Below, piece after piece: positions 52,160-64,000 of a DNA stretch of 64,000 nucleotides (positions are counted from its first letter, which is position 1; every line of letters begins with the position of its first letter). The notes under the pieces were generated by a model. It had not been told where the DNA came from. It saw nothing but the letters and a program-made list of their open reading frames with translations, and did no database searches. Source of the DNA: Plasmodium malariae (lineage: Eukaryota; Apicomplexa; Aconoidasida; Haemosporida; Plasmodiidae); NCBI RefSeq assembly GCF_900090045.1, contig NC_041782.1, positions 372,001 through 436,000 of the forward strand, written 5' to 3'. The position numbers and the translations under genes are program-made.

Positions 52160-53800
52160 TTTTAACTTCTCTACTTACGATATTTTGCTATTGCTATGTA
52201 CATTAAAAAAATAATATAAGCGCAAAAATACTATACATAAAAGCAATTATTTAGTTTCTCTAATACAACTAAAAAGAAAAAATATATATATATTATTGCT
52301 CTAATTTATACTTATTTTTACGAAGTTCAGTTCCATATCTTCTTGCATATTATTATGTTATATATACATATTGGCACATTCCATAGAAGATCACTATTTT
52401 AAATTATTTATACTTTTAACACATAAAAAGAATTAATTGACATATATTTTTATCTTGTATTTAACTATTTAATTTTTATTTATTAAGGTCTCTCTGTTAA
52501 TAATAAATAAAGAAATAAAAATTACAAAATTTAAAATTTATTTTATTTTTTGTTTTTCATAGAACTCTACCTCTGCACTAAATAGTTCTTAACGATCAAA
52601 CAAAATAATTTAACTCAAAAATTACCTTTTTTTTCCGTTTAAAAGGATAAGAAAATGGTAAAATATAATTAAAATATGTATAATATAATTTCACTCAAGA
52701 ATAATAAAAATTTACTTGATCACATATTTACTGTTTTTTTCTTTCATAAAAAAACATAGATAAAATGTGAAGTTATATTTTAATAAAATATTCATTTACA
52801 TATTAAAAATTTTGCATATTTTTTTTTTTTGGACCTTACATATAAAAATTATGAAAAAAAAAAAAAAATTTCACTAAATTGATAATATTTTATTTATTTT
52901 ATCAAAGAAAAAATTGTGTACGTTTATATTTTAACTAAAATAAAATATATAAAAACTGAGGATTTATGGAAGTACATTTTTTTTCAGAAAGAATATAAAC
53001 ATTTATTAGACATTAATTAAATTATGAAATGAAAAACAATTTAAATATAATGATTATATTTAAATAAAATTGTTACTACAAAATTTAAGTGTAATTAATA
53101 TAATCGTTATAACAAAATTTCGTAGAAGTTTAATTGCACACCTTAAGATTGCTGCGCAACGCTGAAAAAAGAAAAAGGAAAAAATTTATACCTTGAAAAA
53201 TTAAAAGAAAATATAAATATGGTAAAATGATTATTTATTTTAAATTTGTGTGTGTATATATATTGTTGTAATATGAAATACGGAGTTTTCGTAAAAGACC
53301 CTAAAAAGATGAATCAAAAGATTTTTACTTCGTAATAAATTCTAAATCACTAATTCAAAATTTCAAAATATACGTGAAATATTTCTTTTTCTTTTTTTTT
53401 TTTCATTAAACATATATATATATATATATTTTTTTTATTATATATTATTATGCAGCTTTCTGGTGAATTAATCCACTTTTTATCTACTTTTTTAATTTTT
53501 TTAAAGATAGAGAATAAATTTTCTTTTAAAAATATTCACCTTTTTTTTATCAAATGGATCATTTATATAATTTAAATATGCAAAATAAAAGTTTATTGTT
53601 TTAAAAATTATTTTTCTGAATAATGTAAAAAACTCCAAATAATTAACGAATACCACTAATGCAGCTCAATAAAGTTTAAGTAAATATGCAGAAAAAAGTA
53701 CTCTAAAATTATTTTTAAATTGTGTACTCATTTTATCATTACCCTGTTTTGAGATATTATTACATGCTACTATATTTTAATAATGCAGCTTATCTGCATT
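52160..53800. other. Intergenic spacer with a G+C-rich patch
   Basis: A+T-rich with several poly-T runs. At 53134-53163 there is a 30-base patch near 50% G+C. On the minus strand it is preceded by TTTTTCTTTTTCAG, a near-perfect splice acceptor, and reads RCAAILRCAIKLLRNFV. No partner exon found. Confidence 0.45.
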
Positions 53801-53817
53801 ATCGCGATTTGTTTTAT

Positions 53818-54380
53818 CTAAAAGAGTCTAAATTCTATTTTTATTTTTTTCAGATTCTTATTCACCATATCTTCCACAATATCAAAAAAGTTTTTCTTAT
53901 ACATATCAAATAATTTATTGCATTCATTTAATGGTTCTAACAATCTGTTTTCCTTTGAGTTTGTTAATTTTCCTATGTTGTTAATATTGCTAATGACATC
54001 ATATCTGTACTATAAATTATTTAATAATAACATATATTAAAAAAATGTTATATTTTTATTTTCTCATCCAGTATATTGTCACAATGCATATATATATATT
54101 TATGTTTGCACATATACATATATAAGATAACGTATATTCCAAATCATGGAAACCTTTTCTTAAATTTATCTTATTATAATATCGTCTTATCTATATTAAA
54201 ATAGTAAATATAGAAATTTTTTAAAAAGGAAGAATAATTACCTTATCTCTGATATTATCTTTATTTTTTTATAATTTGTCCCCTCTACATATATTACTTA
54301 TATTTTGTATATGTTTCATACAGGTGCTAGTAGTTGATTTACTTTAATTCATTTTGCACTTTTTTTTATCATTAAAAGTT
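53818..54380 (-). pseudogene. Relic E: decayed paralogue of gene D
   Basis: 54009-53818 is a 63-codon block after a TATAG acceptor. It reads YRYDVISNINNIGKL, then SKENRLLEPLNECNKLFDMY and KKNFFDIVEDMV, ending RLF-stop. Gene D reads ASRLLAQPSVEFDTVFNMY then EKNFLDKMG at the same distance from its intron, so the two are homologous. Here the PEXEL is eroded (RLLEP) and the protein stops before any repeat or membrane region. A possible exon 1 remnant lies at about 54350-54242 (STTSTCMKHIQNIS, one TAA, NKDNIRDK, then GATAAG|GTAATT), but it lacks the hydrophobic core. Confidence 0.6.
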
Positions 54381-54399
54381 GTTAATATTTTTAAAAAAT

Positions 54400-56990
54400 G
54401 CAACTTCGCAAAAAAATAATTACAATTATTATAAATGTACTAACAAATGAATAATATTGTTGAATAACTCATTCGAAAATACTATCTATAAGACGTATAT
54501 TATTTAATTATTACATATAAGGAAATTTACATAATAATTACTAACAATTTAGTGTTAATTATATTTGATACTTATTTAAATATAGTGAATTATTACAACA
54601 AAATAAATTCTTTTCTCATAATAAATTATAATACTTAATTATTTTAGTAAAATTTAAGGATAAAAAAAAAATAAAAAATTTATACTTATAAAAATATATT
54701 TTTTCAAAATAAAAATATTAAAGAATACTGTTATAATCGTAATTTTAGTCCAAAAATAAAACTATATTAAAATAATGTTGTCTACTTTAAATGCTTTATT
54801 TATAGCAATTAAGAAGAATTATTTCACGAATAGCTAAGTAAAAAATGACCGGTACATCATAAATGAGGAAATTTTTTCTTTACTTTTTTTGTTTTTGTTA
54901 CTTCATAAAACATTTATTATTAATAATAATGTATATAACAATATTAATATTAATACGTCTAATTTTATATAAGAATAAAAAATATGTTCTTTTTTAGATC
55001 TACAGTAAAATTTATGTGTACGAAAAATATATAAATTTCAAGGATAAATGTATGTTAATGTAAAAGGGATTAACAATTTAAAATATAAATTATTACATTT
55101 AATGTAACTAAATGAACCATGCAAACAATACTTTCTATTATGTAACAAATTACCTTGAATTTTCATAATTTAATTTGAAAATAAGATTACTTCTTCCATT
55201 AACCTTATAAAAAGAAAACAATAATATGCATTAAAAATTCATAAAAATTTATAATTTTGTAACTTATGAAAAGAGTAATTGCTTCCGTATGGTTGTAAAC
55301 AACAATTTTAAAGCAAAATATTACCAGTTTATATATATTTTATTTTTTTTTAATTTATAAATTATGTGAAAATAAAAATTATATTTACCATTCTTATGAC
55401 TCCATAGATTTATGATATTTTAATTAAATTAATAAAGAAAAATGACACCATTTTGTAAAAAAAAAAAAATGAGAAATTGGGAACACTACTAAAAATTGCA
55501 AAAAATCTGGAACCATTCTAATGTATGCAGTAAATATGAAAAGTTGTAACATACGTCAACAAAAAATATTTTCAATTTAAATTAGTAATTTCCATAGTAA
55601 ACTCTTTATTTAAATTTGTAAAGAATTCAGGCAAAAATTATCCTTTGTATTTTAGTTAAAAGAAAATTACTAATAGCTAGATGATATATAAGTTAGAATA
55701 AAAAACAGAAAAGAAGAAAGATATTTTTTCTTTTTATTAATATATATTTAGTTATTTCTGCTTTATGTATCGGAGTTTACTTAATGCTTATAGCAAATAT
55801 ATATAACAGCCCATTCTTTATAACTATTTTTTTAATTTATAGCAGAAATTAAATTTTATATATAAAATTCTTTTTAAATATTGCTTTCATTTCAATTATA
55901 TTCTATTTTAAATTCATAAAATAACATAAATGTTAAATTATATATTGCTTCTTTTTTTTTTTTACTTTTATTATGCATTATCGGTGCACATTATTGTTCC
56001 GCATTATAATATGAAGTCTAATCTTTTTATTTTCATAATAAAAGATAAGATTGTCAAACAAAATAAAATAAATAATTAAATCTTGTATATATTATAGAAA
56101 ATTTTAGTGCACATCTTATAATCCCCCAGATAATGAACTTAGAAAAAGTTGCGCAAAAAACATTTAAGTAAAAAAAGTTAAACAGAATTAGTGTAATTTC
56201 AAAAATCTACCTTGTTATTAAAATTTTAGACCCAATTTTTGTAGACTCTTCTATAACCATATAACAACTATTAAAAAAAAAATTGTTAGTAACAATAATG
56301 AATTTTAAGCTATTGTTAATAAGGCAATAAAGTATACACTGTAGAATTCTTTGACCAAAAAATTTATATATTATACGTGTATAAAATAAATAAATAGAAT
56401 AAATGAACATTTAAAGATAAATTAAAAATTAGTTTCACTTTTTTCAAAAATATAAAGTAACACATCAGTTATAATGTATAGTTAAGCATATAACGATTAA
56501 AATGTATAAATGAAGTATTGCAAATTCATTTATTAAAACAAAAGAACAAGAAAATATATATTTCTTCAAATTATTGCATCATACAAATATACATATATAT
56601 AGGCAATTAAAATGTATTATAAGTAATTATGCTACTCACTCTTGAATAATGCAATCATACGTTCAACATGTATATATAAGATGTTATATTAACAAATATA
56701 ACTTTCAAACATCATAAAAAGATTAATAATATCAATATTTTCTTAGTTTTTCCTTTTCATTGTACTTCATAATAAACGAAGTCTACATACTAAAATCAAC
56801 AATTTATAAGAATCGTTAAATACAAATATATATATATATTATTACTCAAATTTCAAAATACCAGTTCTGAATCTACATTTTTAATTAGTTTAAGCATGAG
56901 AAAATTAAATGATCTAAAAAATATATTTATTATTTCGTAATTAGTCCGTGCCTTCCAACTCCCAATGTATATTTAACACTGAGATAAATC
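54400..56990. other. Intergenic spacer
   Basis: A+T-rich. A plus-strand frame at 55471-55580 (IGNTTKNCKKSGTILMY) and a minus-strand frame at 56410-56207 ending MVIEESTKIGSKILITR before a GTAGAT site look slightly protein-like but stand alone. Confidence 0.4.
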
Positions 56991-56999
56991 CCATAAAGA

Positions 57000-57430
57000 T
57001 ATGTAAAAAAATAAGACTATATTATCCATGAGCAATAATAATAAGTATAGTTATAAAACTTATATAAGTATAACCTAATTTTATAAATGTACAAGAATTT
57101 TCTTTAATTATATTATTAATATTATAATATTTTTTTTGAGCTTTGTGTACCAGAATTTCTACACATTTAATTTGTCTATCATATGATTTTGAGTTTAGCT
57201 GATATTCTTTATCATAGCTCTCCCATTTCCTCTATTTAAATATGACTTCGAAGAAGCCTTATTTTTAACACATTGCTTTTCAATTCAATTTATTTTATTT
57301 AAAAGGTTTTCTTTTATAAAGATCACGCATTGCATCGGATTCCATCAGTTCTGCTAATAATCTATTTTTGTTCATATATATGTTGCCGTTTCCTGGATGT
57401 CCGTGTTACTTATTACATCATTATATGCGT
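57000..57430 (-). pseudogene. Relic F: decayed PEXEL protein, likely of the gene D family
   Basis: Near 57400 the minus strand reads HPGNGNIYMNKNRLLAEL, then MESDAMRDLYKRKPFK and a stop. RLLAE is a canonical PEXEL, and the MRDLYKRKPF that follows parallels NMYEKNF in gene D and DMYKKNF in relic E. The rest is scattered over frames: KQCVKNKASSKSYLNRGN, then ESYDKEYQLNSKSYDRQIK, VEILVHKAQKKYYNINN and a hydrophobic end GYTYISFITILIIIIAHG. At least two shifts and several stops. The terminal helix suggests the ancestor was membrane-anchored. Confidence 0.6.
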
Positions 57431-57439
57431 AGTACTACA

Positions 57440-60400
57440 TATTATTCTAATAGTTCAAATTAGAAAAAAAAAATTATACGTTTTTATTTCTGAATAATAG
57501 AATTTATAATTTTATATATATATATATATATAAAAGCATATGTAAAATTAAATAATAGAACAATGTTTTCGCTCCCATTAACTTTCGTTGTTCGAATTAT
57601 GTTTTGTTATACATAATAACAAAAGGGTCGATTGTGAAAATTCAAAAAAAGGAGAAATTTTATCCTATTCTTGCATCTTTTTTTCTTTTTTTATCCTTCC
57701 TACAATCTTATTAAAATATCTTTTTGTAACATTTTGCACTGGTTTGAATTTTATTGTAATGTTTAATTTACTATAGCGCATACTCATTATTTTTTCAGTA
57801 TCTTCTAGAGTACTAGAAATAGATAATATATTTTTAGTAAATAAAACTATAAACAAATTTGCTACTTAACATTCTATTTTAGTTTAATGCTTTATATTAA
57901 AAAACTTTATGTGTACTTCAATGTTACAACTAGTAAAAAAGCACAAAAATGCAAAAATAGGAATTGTGCAAAATATATGTTATTATTAACTCGTTTAATT
58001 TTATTTTTAATATAATTAAAAAAATCTTTATAATAAAAATGAATTTTTTTTTCTGAGAAAAAGTTATAATACTAAGAAATTTTAATGAAAAATTAAAAAA
58101 ATAATAAATGACTAAAGAAACCAAAAAAAAAAAAAAAGAAAAAAAACGTACTTGTTTCCGCCATAAAATAAAACTAAATTATTTTAAATCAAAATTAAAA
58201 AAATAGAAATACATTAATTACAATTATAATAACATTATTAACTTATATAAAAATAATATTTCTATAATTTAATTTATAATAATATATATATTATCCTTTA
58301 TTCTCAATAACGATAATAAGAAAAAAAATTCAGAATATGTTTTATACGAAAAAGTATTGTAAATTTGTGTATTTATTTTTAATTTACAAAGCACATTTGA
58401 TATTTACATAAGTAATTAACATAATTACCTTTTATACTAGTGTAATACATTAATACATTTTTTCAAGATTATGTGCGTAAAATTAAATGATTCTATATTT
58501 AATATATAGTTAATAAAGGATAGTGATTTTTATATATTTTTCTTTAAATATTATCATATGCACCTAATTTAAGCATACTAAAAATAACACCAACGATTAT
58601 TACAATTAGAAAAAAATAAATTATAAAACTTTTAAAACACCCCTATTCTTTATTATTATAAACAAAGTTTTATATTATGAAAAATTAACTTGTCATAACA
58701 ATTGCTATATTTTTCTTTATATAAAGCATGTATGTGTTTATATATTTATTCGAGAAAACGAATTTTTCCTATTTGCACATTTTACTGTTTTAAACCTTTA
58801 GAGGTGAAAATGGAATCTCTAAACGGATATATTAAAATAAATAGGGTTATTTTTAACATTTGCAAGACCATGGTAATTATTCTAATTTCTATACTAAAAA
58901 TACACTAGAACGTGTAATTAATGTATGTATAAGAAGATTATATTTTAAAATAGCATTTAATAAATTTTTAATACAGCTCTACTTTTAATTTCCTAGTAAA
59001 ATCTTAATTTATACTTAAATCTTTTGATAGCACAAATGTTACCTCAATTAGTTTCGTTAAATGGCATTACTGAAAAGCTTTAGACATTGTCTACATTTTA
59101 ATTTACATATGTTATTACATTACTCATCTCCATTTCCACATACATGCATATATATATATATATGGATGGATGGATATATAGTTATATATATATACATTTA
59201 TAGATATAGATAGATGTAGAAGAACTGTAAAGGAGTATTATTTTTAGTTATTTTTTACTGCTTAATTTTTATTAAAAAATTATATATAATATATATTGAA
59301 CATCGTAATTTTAATTAATCAACGTCCCCGATTAATCTTAAGAAGGATCAAAAAACAAAATTAATATAAAGCAAAATTTTTTTTTTACCATTCTACTTGC
59401 TCGGTTATATGTTGCCTCATCATTTTATTTCAAATAATCCATAGTAAATTAAAACTAAAATTAGCTTATTTCTTTTTAATGTAAAAACTTAAGAAGCGCA
59501 TAACTCTTGTAATGCTAGCAAAATTAATGATTATATCATATATAACAAAAAATTAGTTTAGCACATGTTTGGTGCGCCCCTAAAGGCGTTAAAGTATATA
59601 ATGTAGTATGAATACGTAAATTATTACTTTCTTTTCAAAGATTAACTTTAGAATATAATTCTAGAAGTATTTATTAAAAAGTTTTAAATACCTAACTTGT
59701 CATATTTATACAGTATTCCAAAAAAATAATAATTTTATTTGTCTTTTTGAAAACAAAAATGACTTGTATTTAAATATATTTTAAAAGGATTTGTAAAAAT
59801 CTGACATTCAAATAACCAATTATTTGTGAATTTCAGAAAATAACATAATGCTTTTAAGATAAAAATATTTTATGTTTAAATTATGTTTAGTTATATAACT
59901 CATAATTTCACAGTTTAATACTAATGTATGTATATTTTTTAAAACAAAATTCCTATGTACATATATTATATATATATACAACATATACATTATATACCCA
60001 TAGATATTCATAGAAAATATTTAAACATATGTATGTATGGTATATAAATACATATATAAGTATATGGGCAAAAACTATTGAATAAAACAAAAAAAAAATT
60101 ATAATATAGAAATTATAATTGTTATATGAAAGAATATTACTATCATATAACTGATGAGAATATAATAAAAAAAAAAAAAAAAATGTCAAAGATTTGGATT
60201 TTTCACTTACATAAAAAAAATTGAAAAAAAGCGTTAATCGGATATATTTGTTAAACTCAGGAATTTCATAAGGTTTCATTCCAATGCACTAAGGAAATTT
60301 TTTATAAAATTAAATTCATTTTAAGAATATTTTTTTTTACAATTGCATTATTATATAGCCTTTCTTTAATTAAGCTAATTCTTGGATTTGTTTTTCCAAT

Positions 60401-60450
60401 CCATTTATTTGTAAATAAAATAAAATAAAATATGAGTAATGAAGATAACA
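57440..60450. other. Intergenic spacer with small islands
   Basis: A+T-rich. Islands: minus-strand 57810-57665, reading STLEDTEKIMSMRYSKLN and KFKPVQNVTKRYFNKIV, protein-like but unassigned; plus-strand 58810-58872, reading MESLNGYIKINRVIFNICK before a GTAATT site; minus-strand 60279-60208, reading MKPYEIPEFNKYIRLTLFF before a GTAAGT donor; and a hairpin-forming G+C patch at 59561-59588. A TA/GGAT-rich tract lies at 59150-59220. Confidence 0.4.
59561..59588 (+). other. Two adjacent G+C-rich hairpins (possible structured RNA or regulatory element)
   Basis: 59561-59575 can pair GCAC with GTGC around a 7-base loop; 59576-59587 pairs GCC with GGC around a 6-base loop (CGCC with GGCG if the shared C is used). 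The 28 bases are about 60% G+C in a region near 15-20%. No Pol III box or known RNA family was recognised. Confidence 0.3.
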
Positions 60451-60451
60451 T

Positions 60452-61621
60452 TTATTGTTTTCTCAAAAACTGATTATGAATATTTCTAAGAGTCCAACAT
60501 AAATTTACTGTTTTAGTAAATAATATGGTTAATAAGAGTAGTGAAATCTTGTATTTCCCAAAACACACTGATAATAATGTGCTCACTGATATAAACGATG
60601 GAGTTCTCAAAAAGTCAAAATAGTTTATAAAATTCCTAATCCATCTACACTTATTATTTGGACATTCGACATTTTGATCAGGTACATTTTCATTCTTTTC
60701 TTGAACTTCGGAATTAGCTTCTTCTGTGTTTTTTTTTTCTATCCCATTTATATATGAAGGAGCGCAAGCAATAGGATTGGGCGATGGCATCACGTTTGGA
60801 TTGGGCGATGGCATCATGTTTGGATTGGGCGATGGCATCATGTTTGGATTGGGAGGTGGGAACATATTTGGATCTATGTTTTTTAATATATTTGAGTCTA
60901 TGTTTCGTAGCATATTAGGGTCTATGTTTCGTAGCATATTGGGGTCTATGTTTCGTAGCATATTGGGGTCCATGTTTGGTATTTTACCTGGGTTTTGTTC
61001 ATATTGTTTAGCTAAGGATGACATATCTAATTGATTAAAATATGACCTCATCATACCTTTAATTTGATCCTTTTCATTACTGTTACATCCCATTTTGTCT
61101 AAGAAGTTTTTCTCATACATATTAAATACTGTATCAAATTCTACAGATGGTTGTGCCAGTAATCTACTAGCTCTTAAATATGTTTTTCTTCTCATGTTGT
61201 CAGTGTCCACTTCTTCATTTTGACTAAACTAAAAATTATTGTAACGTATTACAGCAAGTTCAAAATAAAAAAGTATGAGTTGAAATAAAAAAAGAATTAA
61301 ATAACTAAATAATAAAATATTATTTTTATATTTTCAATTTAACAAAATCAGTGCTATACATATATCGGTATATACAACAATGAAGTAACATGAGATCTTA
61401 ATTTTTTTTATTTATTAAATTACTTTATTTGAACATTGTGTTATCCATAATAAAATGGTAAACAGAAAAAATTTACATAAGGAAACTGTTCTTATTATTA
61501 TTTTATCTATATTATTAACATTTTTTATTCTTAATCTTTCTACATCCTCACTTATATAACTTTTAATTATACATTTTTCTGATTTCTGTATTGCTGTAAT
61601 AATTGATTTACTAAAAATCAT
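60452..61621 (-). CDS. Gene D: intact two-exon PEXEL protein with two Pro/Asn octapeptide repeats and a C-terminal hydrophobic region
   Basis: Exon 1 is 61621-61424 (66 codons): MIFSKSIITAIQKSEK, with a recessed hydrophobic segment at residues 46-63 (VSLCKFFLFTILLWITQC) and a phase-0 AAA|GTAATT donor. Exon 2 is 61228-60452 after TTTTTAG, total 324 residues. It begins FSQNEEVDTDNMRRKTY and has PEXEL RLLAQ at 88-92. A conserved block follows (VFNMYEKNFLDKMGCNSNEK), then LDMSSLAKQYEQNPGK. Repeats come next: DPNMLRNI-type units (five, about 60860-60975) and PNPNMMPS-type units (four, about 60770-60860). An acidic linker (NTEEANSEVQEKNENVPDQ) and a Cys pair (ECPNNKC) precede the hydrophobic end (STLLSVCFGKYKISLLLLTI). 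No stop or shift. Likely exported to the host cell; function unknown. Relics E and F are its paralogues. Confidence 0.88.
60770..60975 (-). repeat. Two adjoining 24-bp tandem repeats in gene D
   Basis: The first set encodes DPNMLRNI (five units, the last two changed to DSNILKNI and DPNMFPPP). The second encodes PNPNMMPS (four units, one with Val). The antisense strand is open across both (60726-61034), a composition effect. Confidence 0.92.
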
Positions 61622-62119
61622 TTTCTTATTTTTTCTATTTTTTTAAATATAACTAGTTCATAAAGAGGTATATATAGTTTATTTTAAATATATAAAAATG
61701 TGTTTAAAATTGTATACATATATATATACATATAAATTATTAAATATAAAGATGAACAAATTTATTATATCTTTTATTACTTCTATTATTTTAAATTCTT
61801 CATATTAAAAAAATTATTAATTAAATATTACTAATTTATATATAATATACAAGAAGTTAAAATAAGAATTATTTTATTCTAGAATGCTACACTCTTTATA
61901 TAACAACATACAACTATTTTAATTATTGTACTTTTAATCATTATTCCAAAATAATAAATTGCTTTCTATCACAAAAAAAATGAAAATAATTAAATATATT
62001 TTTATATAATTTAAAAATAATAGTAAAATGAGGGAATATCTAAAAGTAAGGAATTCTTTTTTATATAAGTTATAAAAAAAATCTTCAAGATATTTATTAT
62101 TCATTTAAAAAAAAAAAAA

Positions 62120-62144
62120 AAGAAAGAAAGAAAGAAAGAAAGAG
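62120..62144 (+). repeat. (AAAG)n microsatellite
   Basis: About six GAAA/AAAG units following a poly-A run. Confidence 0.9.
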
Positions 62145-62216
62145 CCATACTTTAGTATATGTATAATAATCAATAGTAAGATTAAAAATAGATGATTATA
62201 TAATCCATAAGTTGTA

Positions 62217-62237
62217 TTTTTTTTTTTTTTTTTTTTT
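62217..62237 (+). repeat. Poly-T tract (21 bases)
   Basis: Uninterrupted T run. Confidence 0.85.
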
Positions 62238-63426
62238 GTTTTGTCATTAAATAATATATTGAAATGACTAAAAATAAAAAAGAGATAACTCCTTAAAAAT
62301 AATATAAATATTTAAATATAGTTTTTAAAGATAATTTAATAATTCTTTTAATATATAGAAACATATATATATGATTTTTCATATACCATAGTGAAATGGT
62401 AAAAAATTAAGAGTTTATAAATTTACTTTTTTTTTTTTATATTATATTTAAAGTATTCCATTTAACAAATTTTTTAGTTTATTAAAAATGGATAATGAAT
62501 GATGATTTAGGATTATATTTATTTTATACATTTGCAACATTTCACATGTAATAATAACAGTTAATAATTATTACTTTTCGTGATCTAACAGTAAAAATAC
62601 TATATTGTTTATTAAATTAAGAAAAAATATATCAGTTATTGTTATATTTGCACCCATTACCATTAGAATTCAGACATACTATTTTATTTTTAAAAGAATA
62701 TTTATATTTTTTTTATTATAATAAAAAAACTTATCAGTAGTTAATGCTCATATTATTTATACATGCTGTTGTTTGTGTTTTTTTTTTTTTTTTTTAAAAC
62801 AATATATTTTTAAAATATATGTAAAAATATAAAATATAAGATACAGTTATAAAAATCAGGCTTTTTATTACACAGTTGCCATTTGCGAAAAATTTGTTAT
62901 TTTTAAATCATTAATAACAAAAAAAGTAAAAATTAGTAAACACACATAAAATATTTAAATTCATAAAAAAAATTTCACTATTTATATTTCTTAAATAGGT
63001 AATTCAAAAAAAAAAAAAACATATGAAGGCAGTAATACATATATACATATCACTTCTTTTATGAAAACCCAAGTTTAATCTTGTTTCGTTTGATTAAAGA
63101 TATATTTTTTACGCGAACTTTTATTAAATTAGTGACTCAATAAATAAAAATATTTTTTCTTTCAGCATTAATAAAAACATATTATATATACATATATATT
63201 TGCATAATATTTAATCGTAACATTTTTATTTTGGTTCTGTGTGTTTCTTTTTGAGTGCACGACGACACCTCATTTAAAAATGGTTATTTGTTTAGTAAAT
63301 AGAAATAGAACTTTATATATAAGGTCCATCTAAATATTCATTTACAAATAAGTTATTATATTATGCTACAGTTTTAATATGCGAATATTATAAAAATAAA
63401 AATATAATTTAATAATTATTTTTTAA

Positions 63427-63448
63427 ATATATATATATATATATATAT
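63427..63448. repeat. (TA)n microsatellite
   Basis: About 11 TA units near the right edge. Confidence 0.85.
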
Positions 63449-64000
63449 TTTATATATAGTCATTTTTACCCTCTCTTTTCATTCATTGTTTTGGTTTCAC
63501 CTCAGTCTTGGACCATTCTAGATTTAATTACGAGAATTATTTACAAATTAAATTGATAATATCTCTCTTTGTTTTTTAAAAGTTAAGAATATATAATTAA
63601 AAAATAAATAATTAATTTTTGTTGTATTTAATGGAAATTTTTTCTTTTTTGTGTTTATAATTCAGCACAACTCGACTCCTTTTAAAGCATGTGCAAAAAC
63701 TGATAGACAAAAACATTAGTAAATTTTATGTACTTTTTTATCAAATTGTTTTAATATAATATTTAATAAATATTATGTGGTATGTACTTTGTATGACTAT
63801 AAAAATAAAATAAAAACAATGTTAATGAAAGCAATACATATTTTTTTTGTTTGACTAATATATATATATATTAAAACGTAAAATATACATTTTTATAATT
63901 AATAGTTTATACAGAAAACAAAGCAAATCAATTTGGGGTTTAAAAATAAATGAATTGTTTATTAATAAAATATAAAAATAACAAGTATGTATTTTCTTAA

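Larger units (their letters stand above)
61622..64000. other. Upstream region of gene D and right edge
   Basis: A+T-rich with no gene seen. It contains an (AAAG)n run at 62120-62144, a 21-base poly-T at 62217-62237, poly-T near 62779-62796 and a (TA)n run at 63427-63448. Presumed promoter of gene D on the left; slightly mixed composition at 63450-63720 could be flank of a gene beyond the window. Confidence 0.45.

Noticed and set aside
60726..61034. 102-codon plus-strand frame over gene D
   Set aside because: Antisense of the DPNMLRNI/PNPNMMPS repeats.
1..64000. CRISPR arrays, tRNA, rRNA, insertion sequences and telomere repeats
   Set aside because: No spaced palindromic repeats, no cloverleaf or rRNA-like G+C block, no transposase-like frame and no GGGTTYA telomeric repeat were seen; the repeats present are coding minisatellites or simple sequence.

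Overview
The window is about 80% A+T, has long homopolymer and (TA)n tracts, and carries split genes with short GT..AG introns. Several genes have a short hydrophobic first exon followed by an RxLxE/Q (PEXEL) motif early in exon 2. This is a Plasmodium subtelomere. PIR relics, many decayed exported-protein genes and no var, rifin or stevor genes argue for the malariae/ovale/vivax side of the genus. The very high A+T and heavy pseudogenisation fit P. malariae best, but the species is an inference.

Layout. The left edge (1-2159, minus strand) holds the 5' five exons of a clag/RhopH1 gene, which I could splice exon by exon against the conserved family pattern; it runs off the window. Next comes a gene-poor stretch to about 15.5 kb with one exported-protein relic near 3.3-4.0 kb. 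From 15.5 to 32 kb there is a gene graveyard: a decayed two-TM exported-protein gene on the plus strand (15.56-16.47 kb), a broken PIR gene (21.3-22.4 kb), another decayed exported-protein gene (26.16-26.74 kb), unassigned relics and a second broken PIR gene (29.8-30.6 kb).

The right half is the most interesting part. Three two-exon genes, all minus strand, start at 36.2, 42.7 and 49.1 kb, spaced 6.4-6.5 kb apart. A fourth of the same architecture starts at 61.6 kb. Each has a hydrophobic exon 1 and a phase-0 intron; PEXEL motifs are clear in C and D, variant in A and not certain in B. Each carries a different in-frame tandem repeat: 15-bp (SETEK) plus 12-bp (AENK) in gene A, 54-bp (18 residues) in pseudogene B, 24-bp in gene C, and two 24-bp types in gene D. 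A and B are products of a tandem duplication of about 6.5 kb, shown by matching exon 1, matching exon-2 start and matching downstream flank. Relics near 54 and 57 kb are decayed paralogues of gene D.

Working together: clag encodes a subunit of the RhopH complex (nutrient channel at the infected red-cell membrane). Genes A-D look like proteins sent into the host red cell, where low-complexity charged or Pro/Asn repeats are common. Genes C and D look intact; gene A has two small indels inside its repeat that together keep the frame but leave a stop between them; the remaining protein-like segments are mostly decayed. No tRNA, rRNA, CRISPR array or transposon was recognised.
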